This document shows positions 55,432 through 64,000 of a stretch of DNA of 64,000 nucleotides, piece after piece. The stretch covers positions 1,550,001 through 1,614,000 of the forward strand of contig CAVZRQ010000008.1 in assembly GCA_963777735.1 (NCBI GenBank), read 5' to 3'. Numbering within the stretch: the stretch's first letter is position 1; every line of letters starts with the position of its first letter. This DNA comes from ZC4RG30 sp963777735. Lineage in GTDB: Bacteria; Pseudomonadota; Gammaproteobacteria; Steroidobacterales; Steroidobacteraceae. The notes beneath the pieces were generated by a model, which was given only the letters and a program-made list of their open reading frames with translations, had not been told where the DNA came from and searched no databases. Position numbers and translations under genes: made by a program.

Positions 55432-55468
55432 TTCTCTACCCCCAACCCGTTGTCTATGGGCAGGGTAC

Positions 55469-55512
55469 AAAAAAACCGGCCGACTGGCCGCCGCAATGCA
55501 CGGCGGCCAGTC
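55469..55512 (-). terminator. Rho-independent terminator after the TonB-dependent receptor
   Basis: Twelve-base perfect stem GACTGGCCGCCG/CGGCGGCCAGTC (55482-55493 with 55501-55512, loop of seven). On the minus strand it is followed by GGCCGG and a run of seven T (55469-55475). It lies nine bases after the receptor stop and separates it from the sulfatase operon. Confidence 0.9.
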
Positions 55513-55520
55513 GCTGGTTA

Positions 55521-57515
55521 TCAGTCCAGCGTAGCGCGCAGCACCAGCCGCAGGTCGCGGCCCGGCAACTGCACCTCATCCTTGTTCAGCGCCACGGCAT
55601 TTCGCTGCGTGCTGTCGGTGAGGTTGCGCCCGACCAGCGCGATTTCGATACGCGGACGCTGGGCAAACGGCCGGATGGCGAACTCCGCATCGAGATTGGT
55701 GAAGCCGCCGGTCGCGGTCTCGGCAGTGGCCACCTTGTCCTGCTTGCCGGAGTACTTCAGGAACACGCTCGCATCGACGCGTTCGCTGTGCCAGGAAAGG
55801 CCTGCGCCAACGCGATACGGCGGAATGCGCGGCACATTGCCGGCGCCGCCATTCAGTCGCGCGCGCACCATGTCGGCGAGCAGGTTCAGATGCAGATCGC
55901 CACCGGCACGCTGCAGCAGCTCGATCTCCGCATGCCCTTCCGCGCCATGGAATCGCGCGCCGCGCTGTGTGTAGACCAGCTCGGTGAGTTCCTCGCCGTC
56001 ACCCACCACGCAGTCACCGTCTTCATTGCAGCTGCGCCCGGTGAGTTCGCCATAGATGAAGTGGCTGAAGTCGGTGACCCACACGGCGCCGTCGGCATGC
56101 ACGCGCCCGCCCCGCCAGCGCAGGCTGGCCTCCAGCGAGTTGGCCCGCTCCAGCCGCAGCGATGGCAGGCCGGTTTCATAGGTGGCCGTCGCTTCGTGCA
56201 CACCCCGCGCATAAAGCTCGGTCTGCGCGGGCGCACGCGCCGCGGACGAGAGCGAAAGCCCCATACGCCAAGCGTCTGCACCATCAAACACCAGGCCGGC
56301 CGAAGCGCTGACGGGTGTGAAGCCGCGCGAGGTGGCGACATCCGACGCAGGCGTGCCGTCCACCTCCACATGTTCGACCCGCGCGCCGATCTGCAGCCGC
56401 AGCTTTTCGGCCAGCGGGCTCTCTGCAAAACCGAACAGCGCCTGGGAACGCGTGAGCGTGGGCGAAAGGTATTCCTCGCCTTCACCCAGCGCCGAGAACC
56501 GGCGCTGCTGCAGCTGCAGCCCCAGCGCGGACTCGCTGAAGACGCCCCATGATCCGGCAACGGCTTCCGCGCGCGCATCCCACTCCTTGTCCTTGAACGT
56601 GGCCAGCGCCACGGCATCTTCGTCGCGCTCGCTGTGTTCGTAGTCCGCCCAGCCGGCATCGACGCTGAGCTTGCGCCAGGGCCCGGTAGAGAGATCGAAG
56701 GCGGAACGCAGCGACAGTTTCGTCTGCTCCATGTCGATGTAGGCGTCCTCCCCCGGAATGCCGTAGCGCGACTCATGCCGCACCACGCCGAGCCCGACGC
56801 GGCTTTCGGTGCCGATCCAGGCACCACCCAGTGCGCCGCCCTTGCCGCGCAGCCAGGAGTTGGGCATCCCGCCCGAGGCCGTGTCGTAATCGTCGGAATG
56901 GCGGCTGAAGCCATCTGCATGCACCGCGTAGGCGCCGGAACGCGCATTGATCTGCGCCGCCAGGTCGCGGCTGTCGGCAACGGAACCGAAAGAACCCACC
57001 ACATCGCCCGCGACGCTGTCTTCGGGCAGGCGCAGCGGCACACGCTGGCTGATGGCATTGACCACGCCACCGATGGCCTGGCTGCCATAACGCAGCGTGG
57101 CCGCGCCGCGCACGACCTCCACACGCTCGGCGACAAAGGGATCGAGCGGCACACCGTGATCAGGTCCGACATCCGACACATCGAAGCTGCCGATGCCATC
57201 TTCCAGCACCCGCACGCGATTGGCGTCCATGCCGCGGATCACGGGCCGGCCCGCACCGGCTGCGAAGCCGCTGCTGGTGACGCCGGGCAGGTTGTTCAGC
57301 GCGTCGGCAATGGTGTTGCCGCCGCTGCGCAGCAGCTGGTCGCGGTTCACGCTGCCGGCGAGCGTGGCGAGGCGATCCGGATCGCCGATCGGAGAGGCCG
57401 TGACCACGACTTCTTCGAGGTCGACGGCGTGATCCGCATCCTGTGCAGATACGGCAAAGGGAACGGAAACAAGGGCGAGCGCCGTCACGGCGCCAGCAAG
57501 GCGAATGGATTTCAT
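55521..57515 (-). CDS. TonB-dependent receptor, ZnuD-like
   Basis: Outer-membrane active transporter of 664 residues. Signal peptide to about residue 24, then TonB-box-like DLEEVVVTASPIGD, a plug (RLATLAGSVNRDQLL, RPVIRGMDANRVRVLEDG, VERVEVVRGAATLRYGSQAIGGVVNAIS) and a 22-strand barrel ending LRLVLRATLD. Acidic/Cys loop GRSCNEDGDCVVGD near residue 500 is an external loop with two cysteines. The short size, GVPLDPF-VAERVEV plug and His/Asp-rich loops resemble ZnuD (zinc, haem). It follows a DUF2946 gene, an arrangement associated with metal uptake. Metal not proven. Confidence 0.9.
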   Translation of the reverse strand: MKSIRLAGAVTALALVSVPFAVSAQDADHAVDLEEVVVTASPIGDPDRLATLAGSVNRDQLLRSGGNTIADALNNLPGVTSSGFAAGAGRPVIRGMDANRVRVLEDGIGSFDVSDVGPDHGVPLDPFVAERVEVVRGAATLRYGSQAIGGVVNAISQRVPLRLPEDSVAGDVVGSFGSVADSRDLAAQINARSGAYAVHADGFSRHSDDYDTASGGMPNSWLRGKGGALGGAWIGTESRVGLGVVRHESRYGIPGEDAYIDMEQTKLSLRSAFDLSTGPWRKLSVDAGWADYEHSERDEDAVALATFKDKEWDARAEAVAGSWGVFSESALGLQLQQRRFSALGEGEEYLSPTLTRSQALFGFAESPLAEKLRLQIGARVEHVEVDGTPASDVATSRGFTPVSASAGLVFDGADAWRMGLSLSSAARAPAQTELYARGVHEATATYETGLPSLRLERANSLEASLRWRGGRVHADGAVWVTDFSHFIYGELTGRSCNEDGDCVVGDGEELTELVYTQRGARFHGAEGHAEIELLQRAGGDLHLNLLADMVRARLNGGAGNVPRIPPYRVGAGLSWHSERVDASVFLKYSGKQDKVATAETATGGFTNLDAEFAIRPFAQRPRIEIALVGRNLTDSTQRNAVALNKDEVQLPGRDLRLVLRATLD

Positions 57516-57594
57516 GTAACCACCAGAATTGAATGATCGAACCAGCCGCCCGCAGCGGGCAGCAGCTATGGCTTCAAGCCAGAACAGCGATCAA

Positions 57595-57969
57595 TCAGAC
57601 GGTGGGCGGACCACGGCTCTGCCAGGCATGGGCTGGCAGCGGTGAGAACACGAGTTGCCGGACCGGCAGCACGCGCAGGGAAAATTCTTCGACCAGCACC
57701 AGCCGCAGCGCGGCGGTGGGCGGCGCAGCCGCGCTGGCATGCGCGACGGCATGGCACCAGAGGCAGTTGTCGTCGCGGGTATGACCCGGTTCGGATGCAG
57801 CGCCGGCACTGGCATCGACCTGGGCAGCCGCGGCGGCATGCCAGTGGGTCTGCACCACCAGCTGCTGCGCGCCCATCGCGAGCAGCGACAGCAACACCAC
57901 TGCCAGCGACCAGCGTCGCAGGCGTGTAGCCGGGTGATGATTTCTGCCGGAGTGCATACCGTCCATCAT
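57595..57969 (-). CDS. DUF2946 domain protein
   Basis: About 124 residues. One N-terminal membrane helix (LAVVLLSLLAMGAQQLVVQTHWHAAA) with a His-x-His after it, then DDNCLWCHAVAHASAAAPP with CxxC-His, and a C-terminal strand region. DUF2946 proteins precede TonB-dependent receptors for copper or zinc in many proteobacteria; the His/Cys cluster would suit metal binding at the membrane surface. The start may be the ATG at 57969, 57966 or 57957. Ten bases after the rhomboid gene. Confidence 0.82.
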   Translation of the reverse strand: MMDGMHSGRNHHPATRLRRWSLAVVLLSLLAMGAQQLVVQTHWHAAAAAQVDASAGAASEPGHTRDDNCLWCHAVAHASAAAPPTAALRLVLVEEFSLRVLPVRQLVFSPLPAHAWQSRGPPTV

Positions 57970-57979
57970 CTCACAGCTA

Positions 57980-58585
57980 TCAGGACAACAGCGCAATCGC
58001 CCGCGACCAGGCACCCGGATCGACCACGGCGACGAAGGCGAGGCCCACGAGCGCACCACCCAGGTGCGCGTCATGGTTGATGCGGCCCTGGTTCTGCCGT
58101 GACGACCAGTAGCTGTAGCCGAGATAACCCACGGCGAACAGCGGCGCGGGAATCGGCACCGGGATCGGCAGGATCATCAGGGTCATCGTCGGGAAATAGA
58201 CGATGGCCGCGAACAGCACCGCCGAAATCGCGCCGGAAGCGCCCAGCGTGGCGTACTCCGGGTTGTTGCGATGTTTCAGATAGGTGCCGAGCAGGCTGAG
58301 CAGCAGGCCCAGCGCGTACAGCAGCACGAACTTCGGCGTGCCGATGGCGCGCTCGAGTGGCACACCGAAGAAGAAGAACGAGATCATGTTGAAGAGCAGA
58401 TGCGGCAGATCGGCGTGCACGAAGCCACTGGTGATGGCCGTGGCGCGCCGCTGCCCGCGGGCGAACTCATACGGACGGAACAGGCAGCGCTCGATGAGCT
58501 GCGGCATGGCAAACAGGCTGAGCAGCCCGAGGCCGACGTTCACGGCGAGGATGACGAGTGCGGCGGGTCCGATGCTGGCAAGCAT
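57980..58585 (-). CDS. Rhomboid family intramembrane serine protease
   Basis: 201 residues, about six helices. Conserved HADLPHLLFNMISFFFFG in L1-TM2, catalytic Ser in LGASGAISAVLFA (GxSG) on TM4 and catalytic His in NHDAHLGGALVGLAF on TM6. It cleaves membrane-embedded substrates; the substrate is not known. Its GASGAIS motif is of ordinary rhomboid type rather than the rhombosortase type that processes GlyGly-CTERM tails. Upstream of DUF2946 and the TonB receptor on the same strand. Confidence 0.92.
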   Translation of the reverse strand: MLASIGPAALVILAVNVGLGLLSLFAMPQLIERCLFRPYEFARGQRRATAITSGFVHADLPHLLFNMISFFFFGVPLERAIGTPKFVLLYALGLLLSLLGTYLKHRNNPEYATLGASGAISAVLFAAIVYFPTMTLMILPIPVPIPAPLFAVGYLGYSYWSSRQNQGRINHDAHLGGALVGLAFVAVVDPGAWSRAIALLS

Positions 58586-58599
58586 GGACCGAAGTCTAC

Positions 58600-59745
58600 C
58601 TAATGCGCGGGATTGCTGCCCGGCGCTGCCTTGGCGATGGCGGCTTCCACCGCCTTGACGGCGGCGCCTGCCGAAACGGAAGAGGCGCGCACCGGTGGCG
58701 GCAATGGCGCTGGCACAGCAGGTGCGGTGAGGCCCGCAGCAGCAGCCGTCGCTGCGACGGCCGCCGCGGCAGAGTCCGCACCGGCGTCCGGCGGCACTTC
58801 GCCCACCGCTGCGGTCTGTTCACCGGACTCGATCGCCTTGCGCGTGGCTTCCACGTCCGGCGCATCGGTCGACAACGCCGTGGCCTCCGCACTCTTGGTC
58901 ATCACGATGATGCTGATGCGGCGGTTGATCGGATTGTAGGGATTCTCCCGGTCGAACAGCACCGAGGAGGCAAGACCCACCACCCGCGCGATCTTCTTCG
59001 GTTCCAGCCCGCCGTCGAGCAGCGCGCGCCGCGCAGCATTGGCGCGATCTGCGGACAGCTCCCAGTTGGTGTAACCGCGCGCGCCGCCATAGGGCTTGTC
59101 ATCCGTATGACCGCTGAGGCTGACGCGGTTCGGCACCGTGTTCAGGTATTTCGCCACCTCGCGCAGGATCTCACCGGTGTAGTCCTTCAGGTTCGACTTG
59201 CCCAGATCGAACATCGGCCGATTCTGCTTGTCGACGATCTGGATGCGCAGGCCTTCGGGCGTGATGTCCAGCAGCAGCTGATCCTTGAAGGGCTCCAGCG
59301 CCTGGCTCTTGCCGATGGCTTCCTTCAGTTCATCCATCAGCGATTCGAGCTGCTGTTTTTCGGCCAGCTTCGCGAGGCTGCGGGCTTCTTCTTCACTGAT
59401 CTCTGCGGTGGGCGTGCCGAGGCCCTGCTCATCGCGGGGCGAGGACGCAGGGGCATCCAGACCGCCTCCCATATCAATGACACTGGTGCTGGCGCCACCT
59501 GGCCCTGCCTGGCCGGGCGCGGCCTTCATGCTCTGGCCCTGCTCCATGCTCGGATTCTTGAAGTATTCGAACATGGCGGCGCGCTGTTCCTTCGTCACCG
59601 AAGCCACCAGCCACATCACCATGAAGAACGCCATCATCGCGGTCACGAAGTCGGCATAGGCCACCTTCCACGCGCCGCCATGATGGCCGCCCGCGGTGAT
59701 CTTCTTCTTGACGATGATGATCGGGCGTTTTTCTTTATCTGCCAT
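58600..59745 (-). CDS. motB: Flagellar motor stator protein MotB
   Basis: 381 residues. The N-terminus KRPIIIVKKKITAGGHHGGAWKVAYADFVTAMMAFFMVMWLV has the single helix with the proton-binding Asp (YADF). A plug/linker rich in Pro/Gly/Ala follows, then the OmpA-like peptidoglycan domain (LNTVPNRVSLSGHTDDKPYG, NWELSADRANAARRAL, ENPYNPINRRISI). The Ala-rich C-terminal extension (about 300-381) is longer than usual. Sixteen bases separate it from the motA stop. Anchors the MotA ring to the cell wall. Confidence 0.96.
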   Translation of the reverse strand: MADKEKRPIIIVKKKITAGGHHGGAWKVAYADFVTAMMAFFMVMWLVASVTKEQRAAMFEYFKNPSMEQGQSMKAAPGQAGPGGASTSVIDMGGGLDAPASSPRDEQGLGTPTAEISEEEARSLAKLAEKQQLESLMDELKEAIGKSQALEPFKDQLLLDITPEGLRIQIVDKQNRPMFDLGKSNLKDYTGEILREVAKYLNTVPNRVSLSGHTDDKPYGGARGYTNWELSADRANAARRALLDGGLEPKKIARVVGLASSVLFDRENPYNPINRRISIIVMTKSAEATALSTDAPDVEATRKAIESGEQTAAVGEVPPDAGADSAAAAVAATAAAAGLTAPAVPAPLPPPVRASSVSAGAAVKAVEAAIAKAAPGSNPAH

Positions 59746-59761
59746 GAGGCATCAACCGCGA

Positions 59762-60632
59762 TCAGCCTGCCGCGGGCTTCTTGCCACGCAGCTCCGCTTC
59801 AAGATCCTTGAAGTTCGGACGCACGCTGCTGAACAGCAGCTTGCGGGCGAACTCGACGGCCACCGGCGGCGGATACCCGCGCACGCTGGCCACCAGCGCC
59901 ATCTTGACCACTTCGAAGGCCTTGCCCTCGTCGTGCGCCTTGTGCTCCATGGCCGTCGAGATCGGGCCGACGAAGCCATAGGCCACCAGAATGCCGAGGA
60001 AGGTACCCACCAGCGCCGCGCCCACCTTGTGGCCGATCTCGGAGGTGCTGGCGCCATCGATGGCGGCCATGGTGCTGACGATACCGAGCACGGCGGCCAC
60101 GATGCCGAAGCCCGGCAGCGCGTCGGCCACCTTCTGCACGGCATGCGAGGGCTCGGCCGACTCCTTGTGGTGGGTGTCCAGCTCGTATTCCAGCAGGCTC
60201 TCCAGCTCGTGCGGATCGAGGTTGCCGCCCGAAATCAGGCGCAGGCAGTCGGTGATGAATTCCATCATGTGGTGGTCGGCCATGATGACGGGGTATTTCT
60301 TGAAGATGTCGCTCTTGGCGGGGTCTTCGATATGGCGCTCGATGGCCAGCACGCCGTCCTTGCGGGCCATGACGAGAATGTCGTACACGAGCTTGAGCAA
60401 CTGAATGTATTCTGCGCGCCCGTAGCGCGGGCCCTTCACCAGGCCCAGCGCCCCCGAGAACGAGGCCTTGATGACTTTCATGCGGATTGCTGATCATGAA
60501 TGCGCCCAGCGCGGCGCCGATGATCACCACGATTTCCAGCGGGTGCCAGAGCAGCAGCAGGCTGCTGCCCCCCATCGCGAACCCGCCGAGCACCGAGCCC
60601 AGCACCACCAACGTACCAATGATTGCAAACAC
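59762..60632 (-). CDS. motA: Flagellar motor stator protein MotA, one frameshift
   Basis: About 290 codons. The N-terminal frame begins at a GTG (60630-60632): FAIIGTLVVLGSVLGGFAMGG, HPLEIVVIIGAALGAFMISNP. One extra base near 60485 shifts into MKVIKASFSGALGLVKGPR, the cytoplasmic charged loop and helices 3-4: LPGFGIVAAVLGIVSTMAAI and VGAALVGTFLGILVAYGFVGP with the conserved Pro residues at the motor interface. Length is one over a multiple of three, as expected for one insertion. Proton channel partner of MotB. Confidence 0.93.
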
Positions 60633-60719
60633 TGATCAGACCTCTGTACTTGCGCGCTCTCGTACCAGACAGATTATCGGCCGCAGAGGCTGCACCTTGA
60701 TGGACCGGCGTCACGGTTG

Positions 60720-62533
60720 ATGGCAGGCATGGCACCAATACTCAGACTGGACAGTGTCTCGCTGGCCTTCGGCTCACGTCCGCTGCTCGAAAAAGCATCC
60801 CTGCAGATCGAGCCCGGCGAGCGGGTTTGTGTCGTAGGTCGCAATGGCGAAGGAAAGAGCTCAATGTTGCGGCTGGTCTGCCGACAACTGCTGCCCGACT
60901 CCGGCGAGGTCTGGCTGCGGCCGGGAGCGCGCCGGGCGGTGCTGGAGCAGGACATCACGACGGTGGCCCACGCCACCGTCGACGAAGTGGTCACCGCCGG
61001 CCTGATTGCAGGCGCTCCGGGCCTCGAGGACTGGGAAGTCCCCACTCGCGTGTCCACGGTGCTGTCGCAGCTGTCACTGGATGGCGATGCCCTCTACGAG
61101 GATCTCTCCGGCGGCTGGCGCCGGCGCGTGCTGCTGGCGCGCGCGCTGGTGGTGGAGCCCGAGCTGCTGCTGCTCGACGAGCCCACCAACCATCTGGACA
61201 TCAACACCATCGAGTGGCTGGAAGAGCTGCTGCTGGAATTCCGCGGCGCGCTGCTGTTCGTCAGCCACGACCGCGCCTTCGTCAACCGCGTTGCCACGCG
61301 CATCATCGATCTCGACCGCGGGCAGCTCAGCAGCTGGCCCGGCAATTACAACGACTACGCGGAAAAGAAAGCCTCGCAGCTCGCGAACGAGGCGCGCGAG
61401 AACGCGCTGTTCGACAAGAGGCTGGCGCAGGAAGAGGTGTGGATCCGCAAGGGCGTCGAGGCCCGCCGCACCCGCAATGAAGGCCGCGTGCGCGCGCTGC
61501 AGGAGATGCGCGTGCAGCGCCGCGACCGGCGCGACCGGCCGGGCCAGGCCAACATGGCCGTGCAGGAGGCCGCCGGCTCCGGCCAGCTGATCTTCGAGGC
61601 CGAGAATGTCAGCGTCGCCTTCGATGGGCGCGAGATATTCGGCGGCCTCACCACCCGCATCCTGCGCGGCGAGCGCATCGGCATCGTCGGCCCCAATGGC
61701 GCCGGCAAGAGCACGCTGCTGAAGCTGCTGCTGGGCGAGCTTGCACCGACTACGGGCCAGCGTGCGCCGCGGCACCAAGCAGGAAGTCGCCTACTACGAC
61801 CAGCAGCGCGACCAGCTGGATCTCGACGCCACCGTGTCGCACAACATCAACGCGCGCAGCGACTTCGTGATGGTCAACGGCGAGAACAAGCATGTCTCCG
61901 GATACCTGCGCGATTTCCTGTTCCGCCCCGAACAGCTGCGCACGCCGGCGCGCGCGCTCTCCGGTGGCGAGCGCAACCGCCTGCTGCTGGCGCGCCTGTT
62001 CACGCAAGCCGGCGAACCTGCTGGTGCTGGACGAGCCCACCAACGATCTCGACATCGACACGCTCGAACTGCTGCAGGAGCTGGTCACCGAATATTCCGG
62101 CACGCTGCTGCTGGTGAGCCACGACCGCGCCTTCCTCGACAGCGTGGTCACCAGCCTGCTGGTGCTGGAAGGGGATGGCCGGGTGCAGGATTTCGTCGGC
62201 GGTTACAGCGATTACGCGCGCTGGCGCGCCGAACAGAAGGCCGCGAGCGCCGCTGCGCTGCGTGCGCCGCCTCCCCGTGCCGCGGCCGCTGCGGCAGCCG
62301 CCACACCGCCGCCGAAGAAGAAGCTCTCCTACAAACTGCAGAAGGAGCTGGCCGAACTGCCGGCCCGGCTGGAGCAGCTGGAAATCCGCAAACAGGTGCT
62401 GACCGGCGAGACCATCGATCCGGGCTTCTACGCGCGTCCGCGCAGCGAGGTCACGGCGAAACTCGCCGAGCTGGCCGCGCTGGAAACGGAAATCGAATCG
62501 GCCTTTGCGCGCTGGAGTGAGCTGGAGGCGTGA
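60720..62533 (+). CDS. uup: ABC-F family ATPase Uup, two frameshifts
   Basis: About 604 codons. Domain 1: GRNGEGKSSML, LSGGWRRRVLLARAL, LLLLDEPTNHLDI. Linker with QRRDRRDRPG. Domain 2: GPNGAGKSTLLKL, then indels near 61762 (into TKQEVAYYDQQRDQLD) and near 62010 (into NLLVLDEPTNDLDI); signature LSGGERNRLLLARLF lies between them. C-terminal Uup-type DNA/RNA-binding coiled coil: KKKLSYKLQKELAELPARLE to the end. Uup acts on ribosomes and affects transposon excision. Start at ATG 60720 (or 60729); GTGA overlap with trmB. Confidence 0.92.
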
Positions 62534-63288
62534 CTTTGAGCGGCGAACCGGACGAAGCAGCGCTGAAGAAACGCGAGATCCGCAGCTATGTGGTGCGCGG
62601 CGGCCGCCTCACCACCGCGCAGCAGCGCGCGCTGGATGAATACTGGCCGGTGTATGGGGTTGCGGCGGGCAGCGAACCGCTGGATCTCCCGGCGCTGTTC
62701 GGCCGCGATGCGCCGCGCACGCTCGAGATCGGCTTCGGCAACGGCGACAACCTGGCCATGCTCGCCGCATCCCATCCGGAGACGGATTTCATCGGCGCCG
62801 AGGTGCACCCGCCGGGCGTGGGCCATCTGCTGCTGAAGGCGGCAGCCCTGCGCTTGCGCAATCTGCGGATCGTGCAGCACGACGCCGTGGAGCTGCTGCG
62901 GGAGGGCATCGCGCCGGAATCACTGGATACGATCCTGGTGCTGTTCCCGGACCCGTGGCACAAGAAGCGCCACCACAAGCGCCGGCTGGTCAGCCACGCC
63001 TTTGCAGAACTCGCGCGCTCCCGCCTGAAACCGGGCGGCACCCTGCAGCTGGCGACGGACTGGACGCCCTACGCAGAATGGATGCTGGAAATTCTCGAAG
63101 CCGTTCCCGGCCTGCGTAATCGCTCAGTCGAGGGCGGATACATGCCGCGCGACCCTGGCCGCCGTACCACGCGCTTTGAACAGCGCGGCGAGCGGCTTGG
63201 CCATGCGGTGCATGACCTCTGCTTTGAGCGCGTCAGCCTTACGACTGACGCTTGCGGTTCATGGCCCCGACAACACCCAGAATCATGA
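62530..63288 (+). CDS. trmB: tRNA (guanine-N7-)-methyltransferase
   Basis: Methylates G46 of tRNA; 252 residues. SAM site LEIGFGNGDNLAMLA, GAEVHPPGVGHLL, then VLFPDPWHKKRHHKRRLV, the TrmB hallmark, and TDWTPYAEWMLE. It begins with GTG (62530-62532) overlapping the uup stop by four bases. The usual end LGHAVHDLCFER is followed by about 18 extra residues of unlike composition, overlapping a small gene on the other strand. Confidence 0.95.
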   Translation: MTLSGEPDEAALKKREIRSYVVRGGRLTTAQQRALDEYWPVYGVAAGSEPLDLPALFGRDAPRTLEIGFGNGDNLAMLAASHPETDFIGAEVHPPGVGHLLLKAAALRLRNLRIVQHDAVELLREGIAPESLDTILVLFPDPWHKKRHHKRRLVSHAFAELARSRLKPGGTLQLATDWTPYAEWMLEILEAVPGLRNRSVEGGYMPRDPGRRTTRFEQRGERLGHAVHDLCFERVSLTTDACGSWPRQHPES

Positions 63289-63352
63289 TCGAGAAGATCG
63301 CGATCGCGGCGAGGGTGTGGAACAGGGTGAAAGTCATGATGACGTTGGACAT
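63239..63352 (-). CDS. 37-residue single-span membrane miniprotein, antisense to the trmB tail
   Basis: MSNVIMTFTLFHTLAAIAIF, then SIMILGVVGAMNRKRQS: one hydrophobic helix (about residues 4-30) with a basic C-terminus, the layout of many bacterial membrane miniproteins. AAGAGGAG lies seven bases before the ATG, the best ribosome site in this part of the window. It overlaps the last 50 bases of trmB on the opposite strand. Not large enough for most gene finders. No family recognised. Confidence 0.65.
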   Translation of the reverse strand: MSNVIMTFTLFHTLAAIAIFSIMILGVVGAMNRKRQS

Positions 63353-63566
63353 GTGAAAACTCCTCTTAACTGACCTGACTGCATTTGCCGACACTGCAAT
63401 TGCCTAGTAGGTTATTGCTCAGACATCGACTACACATTCATGTTCCCTGATTTCGATGAAAAAGTCATGCCGACTGGGTCTCGATTTCCAAAAACCCGGC
63501 AAAAATTCGGGTAGCTTTCGGTCATAAGGTTGCTTCGGTCAGTGACCGCAAGGAATTGCAGGCGTG

Positions 63567-64000
63567 ATGGACCTCCTGAAAGCCCTGGGGATGCCCTTCC
63601 AGGCCGCGAGTCTGATGTTCGTGGCGGTATCCGCACTGCTGCTGACCCTGGTGACCAGCGTCGGCTCGGCCATCATGCCGCTGGCGTTGCTTGCCATCTT
63701 CCTGCTGCTGGTCTGGCTGACCCAGTTCGCTTTCACCCTCATCGACGACGCAGCCAACGGTGCGCAGGAAGCCGCCGCGGCCACCGCCGAGATGCTCAGC
63801 CCCCTCGGCGATCCGCGCTGCTGGGTGCATCCGGCACTAGCTGCCGGCATGAGCATCGCCCTGTTCCTGCGACCGGAGATCCCGCGCCTGCCAGTACTGG
63901 CCGCCGGTGCCTTGTTGTTTCCCGTCTCGATCGGCGCCATCGCCATGTCTGGCCGCGCACGGGATGCGGTGAATCCGTTTGCTCTGGTGCGCGTGCTGCG
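63567..64000 (+). CDS. Multi-spanning membrane protein, N-terminal part (cut by window end)
   Basis: 144 residues visible with no stop before base 64000. MDLLKALGMPFQAASLMFVA starts the chain; hydrophobic segments occur at about 10-30, 33-55, 92-107 and 112-130. A GTG one codon earlier is an alternative start. I do not recognise the family; proteins with a similar start in other gammaproteobacteria are annotated only as integral membrane proteins. Confidence 0.7.
   Translation, partial: MDLLKALGMPFQAASLMFVAVSALLLTLVTSVGSAIMPLALLAIFLLLVWLTQFAFTLIDDAANGAQEAAAATAEMLSPLGDPRCWVHPALAAGMSIALFLRPEIPRLPVLAAGALLFPVSIGAIAMSGRARDAVNPFALVRVL

Noticed and set aside
57980..58585. Rhombosortase partner for the GlyGly-CTERM-like GloVer protein
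   Set aside because: The catalytic motif is GASGAIS as in general rhomboids, and the genes are 15 kb apart; no basis for pairing them.

Overview
The window is GC-rich, densely coded bacterial chromosome with short intergenic gaps and many 4-base ATGA or GTGA stop/start overlaps. The gene set fits a free-living, flagellated, aerobic Gram-negative gammaproteobacterium: FeoAB, an RND pump with its outer-membrane factor, TonB-dependent receptor, OmpA-type porins, MutY-YggX, PCu(A)C copper chaperone, MotAB and TrmB. I would lean to the Nevskiales/Steroidobacterales/Xanthomonadales side, but that placement is inference. I see no rRNA genes, CRISPR array, IS element, prophage or plasmid module.

Layout. 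1-3.6 kb: end of glycogen branching enzyme glgB, convergent with glucan phosphorylase glgP. 3.7-6.0 kb: two exported proteins and an OmpA-family porin with a very long polyproline hinge. 6.1-10.9 kb, minus strand: FeoA-FeoB plus a small Cys-rich membrane protein, then fructose-1,6-bisphosphatase co-transcribed with a CorC/HlyC-type CBS protein. 11-16.8 kb: MATE exporter, YciH/SUI1, a small exported protein, PCu(A)C chaperone, ABC-F protein of YheS type and GTP cyclohydrolase II, whose leader holds a candidate structured RNA. 17-24 kb: a signalling block with a REC-GAF-GGDEF-EAL protein, a REC-histidine kinase and a large hybrid kinase. 24-28.7 kb: OsmC, an outer-membrane barrel, DUF4159, a phospholipase D lipoprotein and glutathione-dependent formaldehyde dehydrogenase. 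28.7-33.9 kb: tRNA-Phe, YggX-MutY, AsmA-like protein and a NarL-type two-component pair. 33.9-40.2 kb: an RND tripartite efflux operon divergent from an HxlR regulator. 40.2-46.7 kb: MTHFR-like protein, a GloVer-repeat propeller protein, and a MacAB-like ABC efflux operon led by a YIP1 membrane protein and divergent from an ECF sigma factor. 46.8-51 kb: small membrane proteins, TauE/SafE, DUF533, tRNA-Gly(CCC) and an exported VOC protein. 51-55.4 kb: two lipoprotein sulfatases with their own formylglycine-generating enzyme, which appears membrane-anchored. 55.5-60.6 kb: ZnuD-like TonB receptor, DUF2946 protein, rhomboid, MotB and MotA. 60.7-64 kb: Uup ABC-F, TrmB, an antisense 37-residue membrane miniprotein, and the start of a multi-spanning membrane protein cut by the window end.

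A striking property is the number of conserved genes interrupted by one or a few single-base indels: GGDEF-EAL, mutY, asmA, MTHFR-like, GloVer protein, MacB-like permease, MacA-like adaptor, FGE, both sulfatases, motA and uup. In the cases I could reconstruct, the change often adds or drops one base in a short homopolymer, and housekeeping-type genes are hit as often as accessory ones. I read this as sequencing or assembly error in a long-read or metagenomic contig rather than gene decay, and I annotate these loci as whole genes with the breaks stated.

The parts I find most interesting are the sulfatase-sulfatase-FGE operon with an apparently exported FGE, the seven-repeat propeller protein with a GlyGly-CTERM-like tail, the small exported protein resembling the start of a TonB plug, the structured leader upstream of ribA, and the miniprotein antisense to the trmB tail.
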